A stretch of DNA of 37,414 bases from Singulisphaera sp. GP187 (GTDB lineage: Bacteria > Planctomycetota > Phycisphaerae > Phycisphaerales > SM1A02). The translations under genes and the position numbers were made by a program. Positions 7,751 to 16,844 of the stretch are shown here, piece after piece. The stretch is from positions 1 to 37,414 of the forward strand of contig CAMBWI010000021.1 of assembly GCA_945871445.1 (NCBI GenBank), given 5' to 3'. The notes beneath the pieces were generated by a model. The model made no database searches. It had not been told where the DNA came from and saw only the letters and a list, made by a program, of their open reading frames with translations. Position 1 is the first letter of the stretch; every line of letters starts with the position of its first letter.

Positions 7751-10743
7751 TGCGACATATTCAGTTATTCGAACAGACGAAAGCAGTTCTTGAAGGATCG
7801 ATCGTTGAAAGATTGGTTATTGAGCAAATTGCAATTGAGTACTCAGAATTTCTGAACATAGTCCAGGACCGAATTACTCAAGGTCTATCTCTTGCACGGC
7901 GTGGGTTGCGGATGGAATTGCTCAGTCTTTTAGACGCAAAGCCACCACTGTTGACCATTCTCGATCAGTTCGAGATTAATTTTGTCGCATCGCATCCAGG
8001 CGATCCAGAATTCGGCGCAGAGAATCAAAGTGTCACAGCGCCACAATTAAATCGATTTTTTAAACTTGAGTTATGGCGAAAATATTGCCTAGAAAATACT
8101 TTAGCCATCCCACCACTGGTCAATACCGAGCAGATTGTTGAAATACGAGAGGCTGTCTCTCGCTCGCGTGCGGAAAAATTTAACCAATTGCATCGTCATT
8201 TCCGCAGGCAGAATCTTGCATTAGCCTCTGTTTCTTTACGCCTCGATACTCTGCGCTTGCTTGCAAAGCGTGATAGAAAGAATCCTCTCTGGCAGCAAGA
8301 AATCTCTCGATTCGAAATTGAGTTCATTCAAGAATTGCGGCACTCACTTTCGGATGCAATTCAAAAAGGACTTTTATCTGAAGCAGAGCGGATTATGCAA
8401 GTGCTGGCAACAAGCGAATGGCAAAGTTTGTCCGAAGTTCGATTGGCGGTTTCTCAATGTGAAATTATGGTCAATGCAGCTTGGGCGGATCACGCAACGG
8501 AACACGCATCAAGGCTCGCACAACAAATGTTTGCAAGCTATATGGCGGAGTCAATAGATGAAGTGAGAGAGTTTCTCGTTCAGTGGGAAACTTTTCTTGC
8601 CAGAATGGCGCGTGGTGGGACAGAAGTTCCTACTGAACCGCTTGCGATCGTTCTCCCTATCATTGAGTGGTTAAATCTCCGCGATGCCGAGGTAGAACTT
8701 GCCCGAGAAACGAAAGCAAGATTAGAAGCCCTTGAGCGTGCGACGATAGATCCAACAATCTCTGCTACAGAAGTACAAGCGTGTCTGATCGCAGCCGAAG
8801 GAATATTGGCGGAAGTTCCTCAATCACTTCGAGAGATTGCAGAGTGGCGCATCCAAGCGCATCTTGCTCAGATGAAAACTCGCCGACAAATGAAGATTTT
8901 CGCAATTGCACTTGGTATCGCTGCAATACTTGGTTTCGCAGTCTGGTTTACGGTGGATCAAATTCACATTTCCAATCAACGTGCATTTATTGCTGTACTC
9001 GAGGCCGCTGTTGGTCGTAACGATAAAGTTATGGTTGAAAAATTAATTTTAGATTCTGCGAGTTCCAAAAATGGGTTTCACGAACATCCGAGTTCATTGG
9101 ATGCGCTTAAGAGACACGCAGAGTTACAAATAAAGCAAGATGAGGCGGATAAAAAGTTTGAAGAGCTCTTTGCTGAATCTGGCGATCCAACGGCAATCTC
9201 TGCGAATCGATCAACGATTGAGGCAGCAGCAAATGTTGCGCGAACGGATGAACAGCGTGAGAGAGTCAGGCAGTGGCGAAACGACCAAAACCAAGCCGAA
9301 GCACGAGAAGCTGAATCCCGCAACGAAGCATTTCTCGTTGATGTGCGGAAGTTCGGCGTGCAAATTGATGAACTCGAACTTCTTCCGACAAACGAGAACG
9401 AAACAAAGGGAAAATTACTTGATTCTGAACGATTTGCTGATCGAATTGCTGCAGTTGGCAATATTGCTCAAGATGCAAAAGTTGCATTCGAAATCCAACG
9501 ATCGCGCTTGCAAAACTTTCGAGTCGAAGTCGATCGTATGTTTGAGCATCAACGACAGAAAAATTTGGAGGAATCACAATTCAGCAAAATTGTGGAGGCT
9601 GTCTCTACCCCCGAAAAATTAAAAAATCTTTTGACTGAGTTTTCGACAGATTTTCCTAAGTCTCTCTATGCCGGAGATTTTTTAGAGGTTTCCCGTAATG
9701 CCGAACAATGGCAAGCAATCGCAGACTGGTTGGAAGTTCGAAAGTTGTTTATTCAGGATCCCATTCCGCTCAAACAGTTAGATCGTTTGACGAGACGACT
9801 TGAAATTCAAAAATTCCGATCAAGCCATCCGAAATGTGCGGTCGATCAATCTGTTCGCATTTATGAGGAATTGCTTGTTGAAAATTCATTTTGGGTTGAT
9901 TGGCTCAGTAATACCTTGCGGACATGGACACCAATGTCAATGAAGCAACTCGACCTCAAAGATGGCACCAGATATTTCTATGACCCTTTAGATCCTCCAT
10001 TAGTAGGTGGCGCTCAAGCCCAAATCTTTTCCGTTTGGAAAAAATGGAACGAAGGCGAGAAGTTGTCTGCCGTCATTCAGCGCGCCGATATCAAGTTCAA
10101 TGGCCCAAGCCACCAATCAGTTTTAAAGAATCGATTGGAAGAAATTCTGAGGAGTCGTAATGAGCCCCCTTCGATTGAAATGGCATTGAAAATTGTTCGA
10201 ATCATTCGTGATTCAGCTGAAGTTGATCCAGTTGCTCGAGCGACGCTGATCGACGGATTATTGCCTCAGATTCAAACTTCTGCGCCATATCTCAAGGCGG
10301 AAATTGAATTGGCAACACAAGCGCTAGCACACGCAAACCTAGATGGAATTGAGTGGCTAGCGCCAGGCATTCCGTCAATGAGAGCTGACTATAAAAAAAT
10401 CAACGACCTTCTTCGTTTAGACATTCCAGTCGATGATTGGATACAGTTGCAACGTGATCAAGTAAATGCTGTTACCGAATGGTTGAGGTGCAATCTGCGC
10501 ACGGTGGGGATCATTGATCAGAATGATTTAAATCGACGTATTCAAATTGCTCCCAACATAAGATTGCGGCCGAAAGAACTGCTTTATATCGTGACAAACG
10601 CAGCTGTTCTCGTACCAATTGGCACGGTCGATGTCAACGGAAATCCTTTGGTTGACCCCCAGGCGCGAAGCATTCCAAGCGGAACACTCGTTTTTGCTGG
10701 AAACTATCGACCAGTCATGACCCCCAAAGTAAGGAAGAAATGA
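7747..10743 (+). CDS. 998-aa single-pass, mostly helical membrane protein of unknown function
   Basis: The protein is charged and helical with one clear membrane segment at about 382-404 (MKIFAIALGIAAILGFAVWF). That divides it into about 380 N-terminal residues, rich in Arg/Glu helices and presumably cytoplasmic, and about 590 C-terminal residues on the other face with long coiled-coil-like stretches. The last 60 residues (RPKELLYIV..., VDVNGNPLV) look like a small beta domain. No catalytic motif is visible. With helices on both sides of the membrane it could act as the adaptor between the GTPase/GAP1 pair and the channel subunits (inference). It overlaps both neighbours by 4 nt. Confidence 0.8.
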   Translation: MMRHIQLFEQTKAVLEGSIVERLVIEQIAIEYSEFLNIVQDRITQGLSLARRGLRMELLSLLDAKPPLLTILDQFEINFVASHPGDPEFGAENQSVTAPQLNRFFKLELWRKYCLENTLAIPPLVNTEQIVEIREAVSRSRAEKFNQLHRHFRRQNLALASVSLRLDTLRLLAKRDRKNPLWQQEISRFEIEFIQELRHSLSDAIQKGLLSEAERIMQVLATSEWQSLSEVRLAVSQCEIMVNAAWADHATEHASRLAQQMFASYMAESIDEVREFLVQWETFLARMARGGTEVPTEPLAIVLPIIEWLNLRDAEVELARETKARLEALERATIDPTISATEVQACLIAAEGILAEVPQSLREIAEWRIQAHLAQMKTRRQMKIFAIALGIAAILGFAVWFTVDQIHISNQRAFIAVLEAAVGRNDKVMVEKLILDSASSKNGFHEHPSSLDALKRHAELQIKQDEADKKFEELFAESGDPTAISANRSTIEAAANVARTDEQRERVRQWRNDQNQAEAREAESRNEAFLVDVRKFGVQIDELELLPTNENETKGKLLDSERFADRIAAVGNIAQDAKVAFEIQRSRLQNFRVEVDRMFEHQRQKNLEESQFSKIVEAVSTPEKLKNLLTEFSTDFPKSLYAGDFLEVSRNAEQWQAIADWLEVRKLFIQDPIPLKQLDRLTRRLEIQKFRSSHPKCAVDQSVRIYEELLVENSFWVDWLSNTLRTWTPMSMKQLDLKDGTRYFYDPLDPPLVGGAQAQIFSVWKKWNEGEKLSAVIQRADIKFNGPSHQSVLKNRLEEILRSRNEPPSIEMALKIVRIIRDSAEVDPVARATLIDGLLPQIQTSAPYLKAEIELATQALAHANLDGIEWLAPGIPSMRADYKKINDLLRLDIPVDDWIQLQRDQVNAVTEWLRCNLRTVGIIDQNDLNRRIQIAPNIRLRPKELLYIVTNAAVLVPIGTVDVNGNPLVDPQARSIPSGTLVFAGNYRPVMTPKVRKK

Positions 10744-11618
10744 ACGATAAATTGACCGCGGAAAACCCAGCAAGAATCCCACTCATAGATTCTCGTCATG
10801 GAGATATCGAATGCTATTTTGGCTTCGCTTCTGGAAGATATACACGAACACATGGTCCGTTTTGGTTTGGTATTGCACTTGTTCTGACCGTGATCAGTTG
10901 GATTGCACTTAAACCATTTCGCGAAACATATTTTGGCGAGATTATTACAAGTGGGTGGCAAACAAATTGGCTTTGCATTCTTTTTACTTGGTGGTGCCTT
11001 TGCATTTTGTATGCGAAATTGTTGAAGGTACGCGTTCAAAGGCGTGCGTTTGAGATTCAAGGAATCTTTTCGCTTCGCTCTGATTTTGTTCTTTCGCCTG
11101 GTACTTCAGGCGATGTTCTTCAAAGGATTGCGCAACGTGTGGCGCGACCACGAGAGTATCTTCTCTTTAATCGTGTTTGGATGGCGCTTTCTAATTTGGG
11201 AAACATCGGTGAAGTGCGTGATGTCGGTGCGGTTCTCGATTCCCAGGCCGACAACGATTCAAGCACAATTGATGCGTCTTACACGGCACTTCGAGCGCTG
11301 ATTTGGACTATTCCTGTGCTCGGATTTATTGGCACTGTCATTGGGCTTGGTACTGCAATTGGTAGTTTTACCGATGTCATCGCATCTGGAGATTCTGGAT
11401 CTAGCGGAGGTAATACGAATTCGATTCGCGAAAAGCTTTCACCTGTTGTTGGTGGGCTTGCAACAGCTTTCAACACGACCCTCGTTGCTCTCGTTGCTGC
11501 AGTTGGTATCCAATTGATCAGTACATACGTGTACAAACTTGAAGAAGATCTTCTTGACGATTGCGCGAAGTATTGCAACAACAACATTACAAGTCGACTT
11601 AAATTGACGGATTGGTGA
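10740..11618 (+). CDS. MotA/TolQ/ExbB-type proton channel subunit
   Basis: 292 aa with four predicted helices at about 41-59, 76-95, 185-209 and 237-263, and a cytoplasmic loop between helices 2 and 3, which is the MotA arrangement. Helix 3 carries the family hallmark IPVLGFIGTVIGLGTAIGSF, and helix 4 GGLATAFNTTLVALVAAV with the conserved Thr-Thr pair (246-247). Family members form pentamers around a dimer of MotB/ExbD-type proteins and convert proton or sodium flow into mechanical movement. The next two genes encode proteins with that partner topology. No flagellar, TonB or Tol-Pal genes are nearby, so the driven machine is probably encoded by this operon itself. Confidence 0.92.
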   Translation: MNDKLTAENPARIPLIDSRHGDIECYFGFASGRYTRTHGPFWFGIALVLTVISWIALKPFRETYFGEIITSGWQTNWLCILFTWWCLCILYAKLLKVRVQRRAFEIQGIFSLRSDFVLSPGTSGDVLQRIAQRVARPREYLLFNRVWMALSNLGNIGEVRDVGAVLDSQADNDSSTIDASYTALRALIWTIPVLGFIGTVIGLGTAIGSFTDVIASGDSGSSGGNTNSIREKLSPVVGGLATAFNTTLVALVAAVGIQLISTYVYKLEEDLLDDCAKYCNNNITSRLKLTDW

Positions 11619-11638
11619 TCATAACGTTGGAGTGAATC

Positions 11639-12484
11639 ATGGCCCGACGAGCAGCAACTTCTCCAATGTCTTTTTTCTCGTTTCAGGACATCATGGCCTG
11701 CGTGACGGGGATTATGATTTTGGTGACGCTCATTTTAGCCATCGATCCTCTCAGCAACCAGCCGCTCGCTTCGACAACACCTGGACAATCAGAAATTATT
11801 CGCAAGCAGCTTGCAAGTGCACAGGAGCGAATGAAAGCCGCACAAGAAAGCCTTGAAGAAAAATCAGCAATGTTGGAAGCAGTTCGTACAACCGAGCGTG
11901 TCACTGGTGGGCAGATTCAGCGGATTCAGCAAATGCAACAGGAAGAAGAACGCCGACTAGAAAATACGAAGAAAAATAAAGACGCGGCCGCTGCCACGCT
12001 TGAAAAGTGTGAGAGCGAAATTGACTTGCTCACAAAGGATGTCAAACGAGCAGCCGAAAAAGAACGGGCAATCCGAGAACAAATAAGCAATGAACAGTTG
12101 AAAGGTCGAATCATTCGGCAAGAGGGTCAATTCGAACCATTGCAACCCATTTTGATAGAAGTCACTCAAGAGGGTGTTGGAATTGGCAATTTGGATTCGG
12201 AAGGAGTGCCGAAACAAACCGTCTTTATTCATAATGAAATTATGAATCGCGCAAGTTTGCTTTGGGCTGCGCAGTGGTTGAAATTACTTGAAACATATCC
12301 ACCACCAAGCGAAGCGAATCCAATGATTGGTTGGTATGCGCTCTTTATTATTCGTGACGATTCTGTACGAGAGGCAATGCATTTGTATTCAAATCTGTTC
12401 CCAAATAAGTGGGAAGCAGGTTGGCAAATTTGGGATTCAACAAAGGGCGGATTTTTTGATCCATTAGAGGAACCAAAACCGTGA
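11639..12484 (+). CDS. MotB/ExbD-like single-pass protein with coiled coil (first of two)
   Basis: 281 aa. A short basic N-terminus leads into one membrane helix (about 17-35) that starts with an aspartate, FSFQDIMACVTGIMILVTLI with Asp17. This is the place where MotB, ExbD and ZorB carry their proton-accepting Asp. A long coiled coil spans about 53-160, followed by a globular C-terminal domain (about 165-281). No OmpA-like peptidoglycan-binding motif is seen. It is the only operon gene after GAP1 that does not overlap its upstream neighbour: a 20-nt gap carries its own GGAG six nt before the ATG, which may allow separate tuning of its level. Assignment rests on topology and the Asp, not on overall similarity. 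Confidence 0.8.
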   Translation: MARRAATSPMSFFSFQDIMACVTGIMILVTLILAIDPLSNQPLASTTPGQSEIIRKQLASAQERMKAAQESLEEKSAMLEAVRTTERVTGGQIQRIQQMQQEEERRLENTKKNKDAAAATLEKCESEIDLLTKDVKRAAEKERAIREQISNEQLKGRIIRQEGQFEPLQPILIEVTQEGVGIGNLDSEGVPKQTVFIHNEIMNRASLLWAAQWLKLLETYPPPSEANPMIGWYALFIIRDDSVREAMHLYSNLFPNKWEAGWQIWDSTKGGFFDPLEEPKP

Positions 12485-13332
12485 GTTCATTACGGCGCAG
12501 ACGTAGACGAAGTCGTTCTGGAACAACCAGTTCTGATGCGTTTGATTTGTTCCTCGATGCTTTATGCAATGCGCTTGGAGTCATCATTTTCATAATGCTT
12601 GTCCTCGTAATATTTACAAAATCAGCAGACCAAGACGAGAAGCCGATTGACCCCAAGGCAGCCGCTCAGGAAATTTCGCGCTTGGAAACAGAGTCCCAGA
12701 AGTTGGAGCAGAAACTAAATTCGGTGATCGCCGCTTTGTCAAGCTCGCCAACTGTTGGAGACCCCACTCTTGTTGAAAAATGGAAAGTTGCGTCAAAGAA
12801 TTTGGAAGAGACTCATGCAAAGATGCGATCTGAAGTGGATTCCTTTCAAACAATCAAAAAAAATTTAGGAGCTCGGCAAGGTGCCAAATCAGAATTGCTC
12901 GAGCGGCAAATCGCAATCGACAAGGCAATCGAATCCCTTGCACAAGCGCGCACAACAAAGCGTGGAGCCGTTCAGTTCATACGACTCGCACGATTGCGCT
13001 GGGATTCGCGCCCGAAATTCGTACAGATTTTGTGCGCCGATGGCCGTGTGAGCGATACGAAGTTTACAGGAAATGGTCAACGCATTTTTGAGCCAAATGG
13101 AATTGGCGCCCTTGTGAATGACAAAAACAGCGCTCAGAAAGTTTTCAATCAACTCTTTGCTGGGAAATCACCTGATGATTACCGAGTCGAAGTTGTCATT
13201 TGGCCTAGTGGATTTTCGGCTTATAAATTGCTCGAAAGTCTCTTAATCGAAGCAAAATTTGCGATCAACCCAATTCCTGTTGCGGCGGGCGAATCGATGG
13301 GGGAAGAGGGGTCTTTCCGCGGAGTCCAGTAA
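12481..13332 (+). CDS. MotB/ExbD-like single-pass protein with coiled coil (second of two)
   Basis: 283 aa, starting with GTG in a 4-nt GTGA overlap with the previous gene. The design is like its neighbour: a very basic N-terminus (six Arg at 5-10), a helix at about 26-44 that begins with Asp26 (FLDALCNALGVIIFIMLVLV), a coiled-coil region at about 58-155, and a C-terminal alpha/beta domain ending in VIWPSGFSAYKLLESLL. The primary sequences of the two proteins are clearly different. It is the last gene of the operon, and its final 68 nt overlap the convergent EamA transporter gene, leaving no room for a terminator. Confidence 0.8.
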   Translation: MSSLRRRRRRSRSGTTSSDAFDLFLDALCNALGVIIFIMLVLVIFTKSADQDEKPIDPKAAAQEISRLETESQKLEQKLNSVIAALSSSPTVGDPTLVEKWKVASKNLEETHAKMRSEVDSFQTIKKNLGARQGAKSELLERQIAIDKAIESLAQARTTKRGAVQFIRLARLRWDSRPKFVQILCADGRVSDTKFTGNGQRIFEPNGIGALVNDKNSAQKVFNQLFAGKSPDDYRVEVVIWPSGFSAYKLLESLLIEAKFAINPIPVAAGESMGEEGSFRGVQ

Positions 13333-14176
13333 ATGTTGCCACGAGCGCGCCGAGCAACATCAAGATTGCTCCGACCCATTTTTTTGGATCGAACGATTCC
13401 TTGAGCCACAGTGATCCAGAAATTTCTGCAAACAACGATTCAAGCGACAAGATGACCGCAGCGTGCGCTGGTGGTGCAGAAGTTTGCGCCAAGATTTGAA
13501 GTGTGAATGCGATGCCGATAGAGAAGACGGCAGAAAATGCGATTGCGCCAGAACCCATTCGCAGCAAATCGATCGAGACAGGTTCAATTCCCAAAGCGAT
13601 GACCCCAGAAAGAATTCCAGTTGCCGCAAATTGCACAAATGCAATTCCAAGCGCATCACCACGAGTGGCTACCCACCCAATCACATGGACATGCATTGCC
13701 CAAGCAATTGCGCAGCCTAAGAGATAGAAATCTCCAGAGGAAAATTCACCGTCGTCTTGTACCGTCAAAAACCAAAGTCCAAGCAAAGCAATCGCTGCGC
13801 CAATCCAAACTCGTGCGGTTACACGTTGCCCCCAGCACAATCCAAGAAGTGGCGTCCAAATGACATATGTACCCGTGATGAATCCTGCAGTTCCCGCTGT
13901 CACTGTTGCCATTGCTTTTTGTTGAAGCGAGACGGCGATCAACATGACCGACGCAGCGGCTAATCCACCGATCAAAGTGACTTTGGTGCGCGCCGTTGTT
14001 CTACGGACGACGAATGGAAACAAAAGTATCGCACCCAGCAGAAATCGAGCAGCGTTGTATGTGAATGGAGTGTCGCCCATTTGTTGCGTGGCGATTCTTT
14101 GTGCAACAAATCCCGCGCCCCACATCACAGCGCACATCAAGAGAAATCCATCTGCGACAGGAACCGAAATGCGCAT
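13265..14176 (-). CDS. EamA/DMT-family transporter
   Basis: 303 aa with about ten membrane helices in two similar halves, as in EamA-type drug/metabolite transporters. The first half contains the typical MWGAGFVAQRIA and RFLLGAILLFPF, and the second half ends with SLESLFAEISGSLWLKE and GAILMLLGALVA. These proteins export metabolites or amino acids; the substrate cannot be read from sequence. A GGAAG stands a few nt before the ATG. It is the last gene of the minus-strand gpmI-to-EamA run, 14 nt after lepB. Confidence 0.9.
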   Translation of the reverse strand: MRISVPVADGFLLMCAVMWGAGFVAQRIATQQMGDTPFTYNAARFLLGAILLFPFVVRRTTARTKVTLIGGLAAASVMLIAVSLQQKAMATVTAGTAGFITGTYVIWTPLLGLCWGQRVTARVWIGAAIALLGLWFLTVQDDGEFSSGDFYLLGCAIAWAMHVHVIGWVATRGDALGIAFVQFAATGILSGVIALGIEPVSIDLLRMGSGAIAFSAVFSIGIAFTLQILAQTSAPPAHAAVILSLESLFAEISGSLWLKESFDPKKWVGAILMLLGALVATFTGLRGKTPLPPSIRPPQQELG

Positions 14177-14190
14177 GCTTCTTCCGCGGG

Positions 14191-15804
14191 TTAGCGAATA
14201 AATCTCACGCGCCCAAAGTCAGGAATAAAAGATCGACCTCCGCGATTGATCGAAAGTGGTGCTGGGAAATACACAGACCAAGCTTTTCCGATAACCATTT
14301 CATTCGGGACGACAAATGGACTTTCGATCTCGAGTTCGCGAACAACCAACGGATGCGGTCGACCCCAGAGTCTGGAATCTTTACTTGCGGCACTATTGTC
14401 GCCGAACATGACATATTCCCCAAGCTTTACTCTGGAAAGATTCTTTGGATCCGTCGCAAATGCAAGCCCAGCAATCGCGGGTCCGTTTGTGGGGAATTGA
14501 TTATTTGCGCTTAGAAAATCGGGGCGGTAATACAGATCGCGTTTGACTTCAACGCGTCGAAGTGTGAATGGTGCGCCACCGAATGTCCACTGAATACCTG
14601 TTGGGGTTGGACGTTGCCCTATTGGATTTGCGAGCACTTGTTCGAGCGACCTTCCAAAGTGCGAGGCAAGAGTTCGTTTGATGGGTCCGCCGAAGTCATA
14701 TTGCAGATCAGCGATTCGTTCACCATCGACGAACACAGACATTTCTTGATCGACATGCCACATCTCAAACCAGAGTGGAGCATTTGACTTTGGGATGAAT
14801 GGCCTCGTGATGGTCGCAATGATTTCCTGCGATTCCGCGTTTTGTACAGAGAGCGTTACTTGACCATTCTGAAAGTCAAATCGATAGAACATGCCGCGCG
14901 CCGTCAAGTTGAGTGTCGTATGAAATGCGCTTGCATCCGTCACATCAAGCGCCGCAGCAATACTGAGATCCGCCGTTGGAAAGAGTGGAAGTTCACGGCG
15001 ATAGATGTTGTATGCATTCCAGTCATCGAGTGCGAGAATCTCATTTGACCAAGTCAAACTTGCAGCAGATTTTTTGTCCCAAGTCCAAGCGCGATCACCA
15101 CGAATTTTCCAGCCATCTGAAGCGATCCAAGGGGCGCCAGCCCAACTTCGGCGCAATTCAGTTTCGAGTCGCGGGATATCGGTTGGCTGATAGTCGCTGT
15201 CATAGACCGGTTGCCAAACCGCACGCTGGATGTATTCCGGCTTTCGTTGAATACGAAGTTCGTCAGCATTGGCATTGATTGGACCAGTAAAAACATCTCC
15301 GTCAGAAATCAACAATGTTTCATCTGGCATACCCACAAGTCGTTTGATGTAATACACCGCATCACCAACGGGATCTGATGGATTCTTGAAAACCACAACA
15401 TCCCAGCGCTTTGGGGCAGTGAATGGAAAGAGATATTTCAAAACCAACACTCGGTCGCCCATTCGACTTTCTGCAGCAAGTTCTTCGTTGGGCATGACTT
15501 GCACTGGGTATTGTCGACTCAGCATCGGATCCAAGATCGGTCGAGGACCTTGGATCTTGCTCAGCGCAGCCATAACAAGCTCTGCGCTATCGGCTGCATA
15601 TTCATATCCCGTTGCAGGACTTCGTAATCGCACATGAGCGCCCATCAAAGTTGGGGCCATCGATCCAGTTGGAATGACAAATCCTTCAAGAATAAATCCG
15701 CGGAAGGTCATTGCAAAGACAAAGGCGACGATCAACGACTGTATTGTGTCGATGATGCCGCTCGTGGACTGGGACGCGTGTTCGCTCGCGCGAGTGGCAT
15801 TCAT
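14191..15804 (-). CDS. lepB: signal peptidase I with large insertion
   Basis: This membrane serine protease cleaves signal peptides from exported proteins. One N-terminal helix (about 18-34) is followed by the catalytic Ser48 in IPTGSMAPTL, box C/D (RMGDRVLVLKY, KRWDVVVFKNP) and the catalytic Lys154 in YYIKRLVGMPDE. Box E FGDNSAASKDSRLWG comes near residue 470. At 537 aa it is much longer than usual. About 290 residues lie between boxes D and E, much of it a beta-rich segment (ALDVTDASAF..., LWFEMWHVDQEMSVFVDGER) resembling a concanavalin/LamG-like sandwich. It lies 12 nt after the PSP1 gene and 14 nt before the transporter. Confidence 0.93.
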   Translation of the reverse strand: MNATRASEHASQSTSGIIDTIQSLIVAFVFAMTFRGFILEGFVIPTGSMAPTLMGAHVRLRSPATGYEYAADSAELVMAALSKIQGPRPILDPMLSRQYPVQVMPNEELAAESRMGDRVLVLKYLFPFTAPKRWDVVVFKNPSDPVGDAVYYIKRLVGMPDETLLISDGDVFTGPINANADELRIQRKPEYIQRAVWQPVYDSDYQPTDIPRLETELRRSWAGAPWIASDGWKIRGDRAWTWDKKSAASLTWSNEILALDDWNAYNIYRRELPLFPTADLSIAAALDVTDASAFHTTLNLTARGMFYRFDFQNGQVTLSVQNAESQEIIATITRPFIPKSNAPLWFEMWHVDQEMSVFVDGERIADLQYDFGGPIKRTLASHFGRSLEQVLANPIGQRPTPTGIQWTFGGAPFTLRRVEVKRDLYYRPDFLSANNQFPTNGPAIAGLAFATDPKNLSRVKLGEYVMFGDNSAASKDSRLWGRPHPLVVRELEIESPFVVPNEMVIGKAWSVYFPAPLSINRGGRSFIPDFGRVRFIR

Positions 15805-15816
15805 TGCTCGCCCATA

Positions 15817-16833
15817 TTACAACTTTGGATTCTTTTGGGGTGGCTGCGGTGGTTTGTTCCCCGTCTCGTCAGATCGGGGAAGGACTTTGACATCTTCAAT
15901 TGGATAAGCAAACTCGTGTCCGTTTGATTCGAGCCGAATCAGGACAAGTTGCACCAGAATGCGTGCCTCCAGCACGATGCCAGGACCATCTGGCGTTTCG
16001 ACTCGGGCCTTCACTTTCGGCATCCGCTTGGAAAGCGTTTCGTATGTTTCGTCTTCATATCGCAGGCAGCACATCAATCGCCCACATCGGCCGCTGATTT
16101 TCATTGGATCAAGCGTTGCTTTCTGCAATTTCGCACTCTTGATCGAAATCGGCTTCAGAACTTTCAAGAAATTCTTACAGCAGCAGTGTTGTCCACATTT
16201 TTCATAGTCAGCGACTAATCGCGCTTCGTCGCGGGCTCCAACTTGTCGTAATTCAATTCGCGCAGAAAAGCGTGCAGCAAGAATTTTGAGTAAGTCTCGA
16301 AAATCGATTCTCTCTTCGCTCAAGTAAAATATTGTCAGCATTTCACGACCAAATATTGGCTCGATCGCGACAAATTTCATCGGAAGCCCACTGTTGCGCA
16401 GTAGCTCTTTTGCTACTGGAGCAAGCGTTGCAGTCTCTGACTGCGTTGAATTCCACTGCGCAATATCTTCGGTTGTTGCGACTCGAAGAATTCGCCCTTC
16501 TTGATGGAATGGATAATCGCGTCCACCAGAATTTTCGATGTACTCCAAAACCTCTTGGCGCGAGACACTCTTCGAACATCCAGAGTTGGAGCAGACCGTG
16601 GTCAGCATTTCCACCAATTCGATGCCACGGTGTGTATGCGCAATCATTCGAGTCCCGCATCCCGGCTTTGCTCCACCATCGTATGGATACTCCGCGATCC
16701 ATTTCATGCGTCCGCCTCGTACAACAATCGAAGTGGGGGACTTTAGTTTTGCATACGCCTCTGCATCCGTTTCGAGCGAACGAAAACTTGGATCTGCATC
16801 TCGTTCAAAGATCGGAAGCGGTTGGATCGACAT
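15817..16833 (-). CDS. PSP1/RicT-like cysteine-rich protein
   Basis: 338 aa with the PSP1 C-terminal domain. The core has the conserved cysteine clusters CGQHCCCKNFL and ISGRCGRLMCCLRYE, which in RicT (YaaT) take part in Fe-S binding and control of RNA processing. An extra N-terminal region carries CSNSGCSK. No membrane segment. AAGG stands seven nt before the ATG. It sits 11 nt after der and 12 nt before lepB. Whether it works with RicA/RicF-like partners cannot be judged here because none is in the window. Confidence 0.9.
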   Translation of the reverse strand: MSIQPLPIFERDADPSFRSLETDAEAYAKLKSPTSIVVRGGRMKWIAEYPYDGGAKPGCGTRMIAHTHRGIELVEMLTTVCSNSGCSKSVSRQEVLEYIENSGGRDYPFHQEGRILRVATTEDIAQWNSTQSETATLAPVAKELLRNSGLPMKFVAIEPIFGREMLTIFYLSEERIDFRDLLKILAARFSARIELRQVGARDEARLVADYEKCGQHCCCKNFLKVLKPISIKSAKLQKATLDPMKISGRCGRLMCCLRYEDETYETLSKRMPKVKARVETPDGPGIVLEARILVQLVLIRLESNGHEFAYPIEDVKVLPRSDETGNKPPQPPQKNPKL

Positions 16834-16844
16834 CGTTTGCCTTG

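Noticed and set aside
3137-13332. Operon as a Zorya, Tol-Pal or flagellar stator system
   Set aside because: The channel subunit fits, but there is no ZorC/ZorD-like protein, TolA/TolB/Pal, TonB or OmpA-like peptidoglycan-binding domain, and the GTPase/GAP1 pair is foreign to all three.
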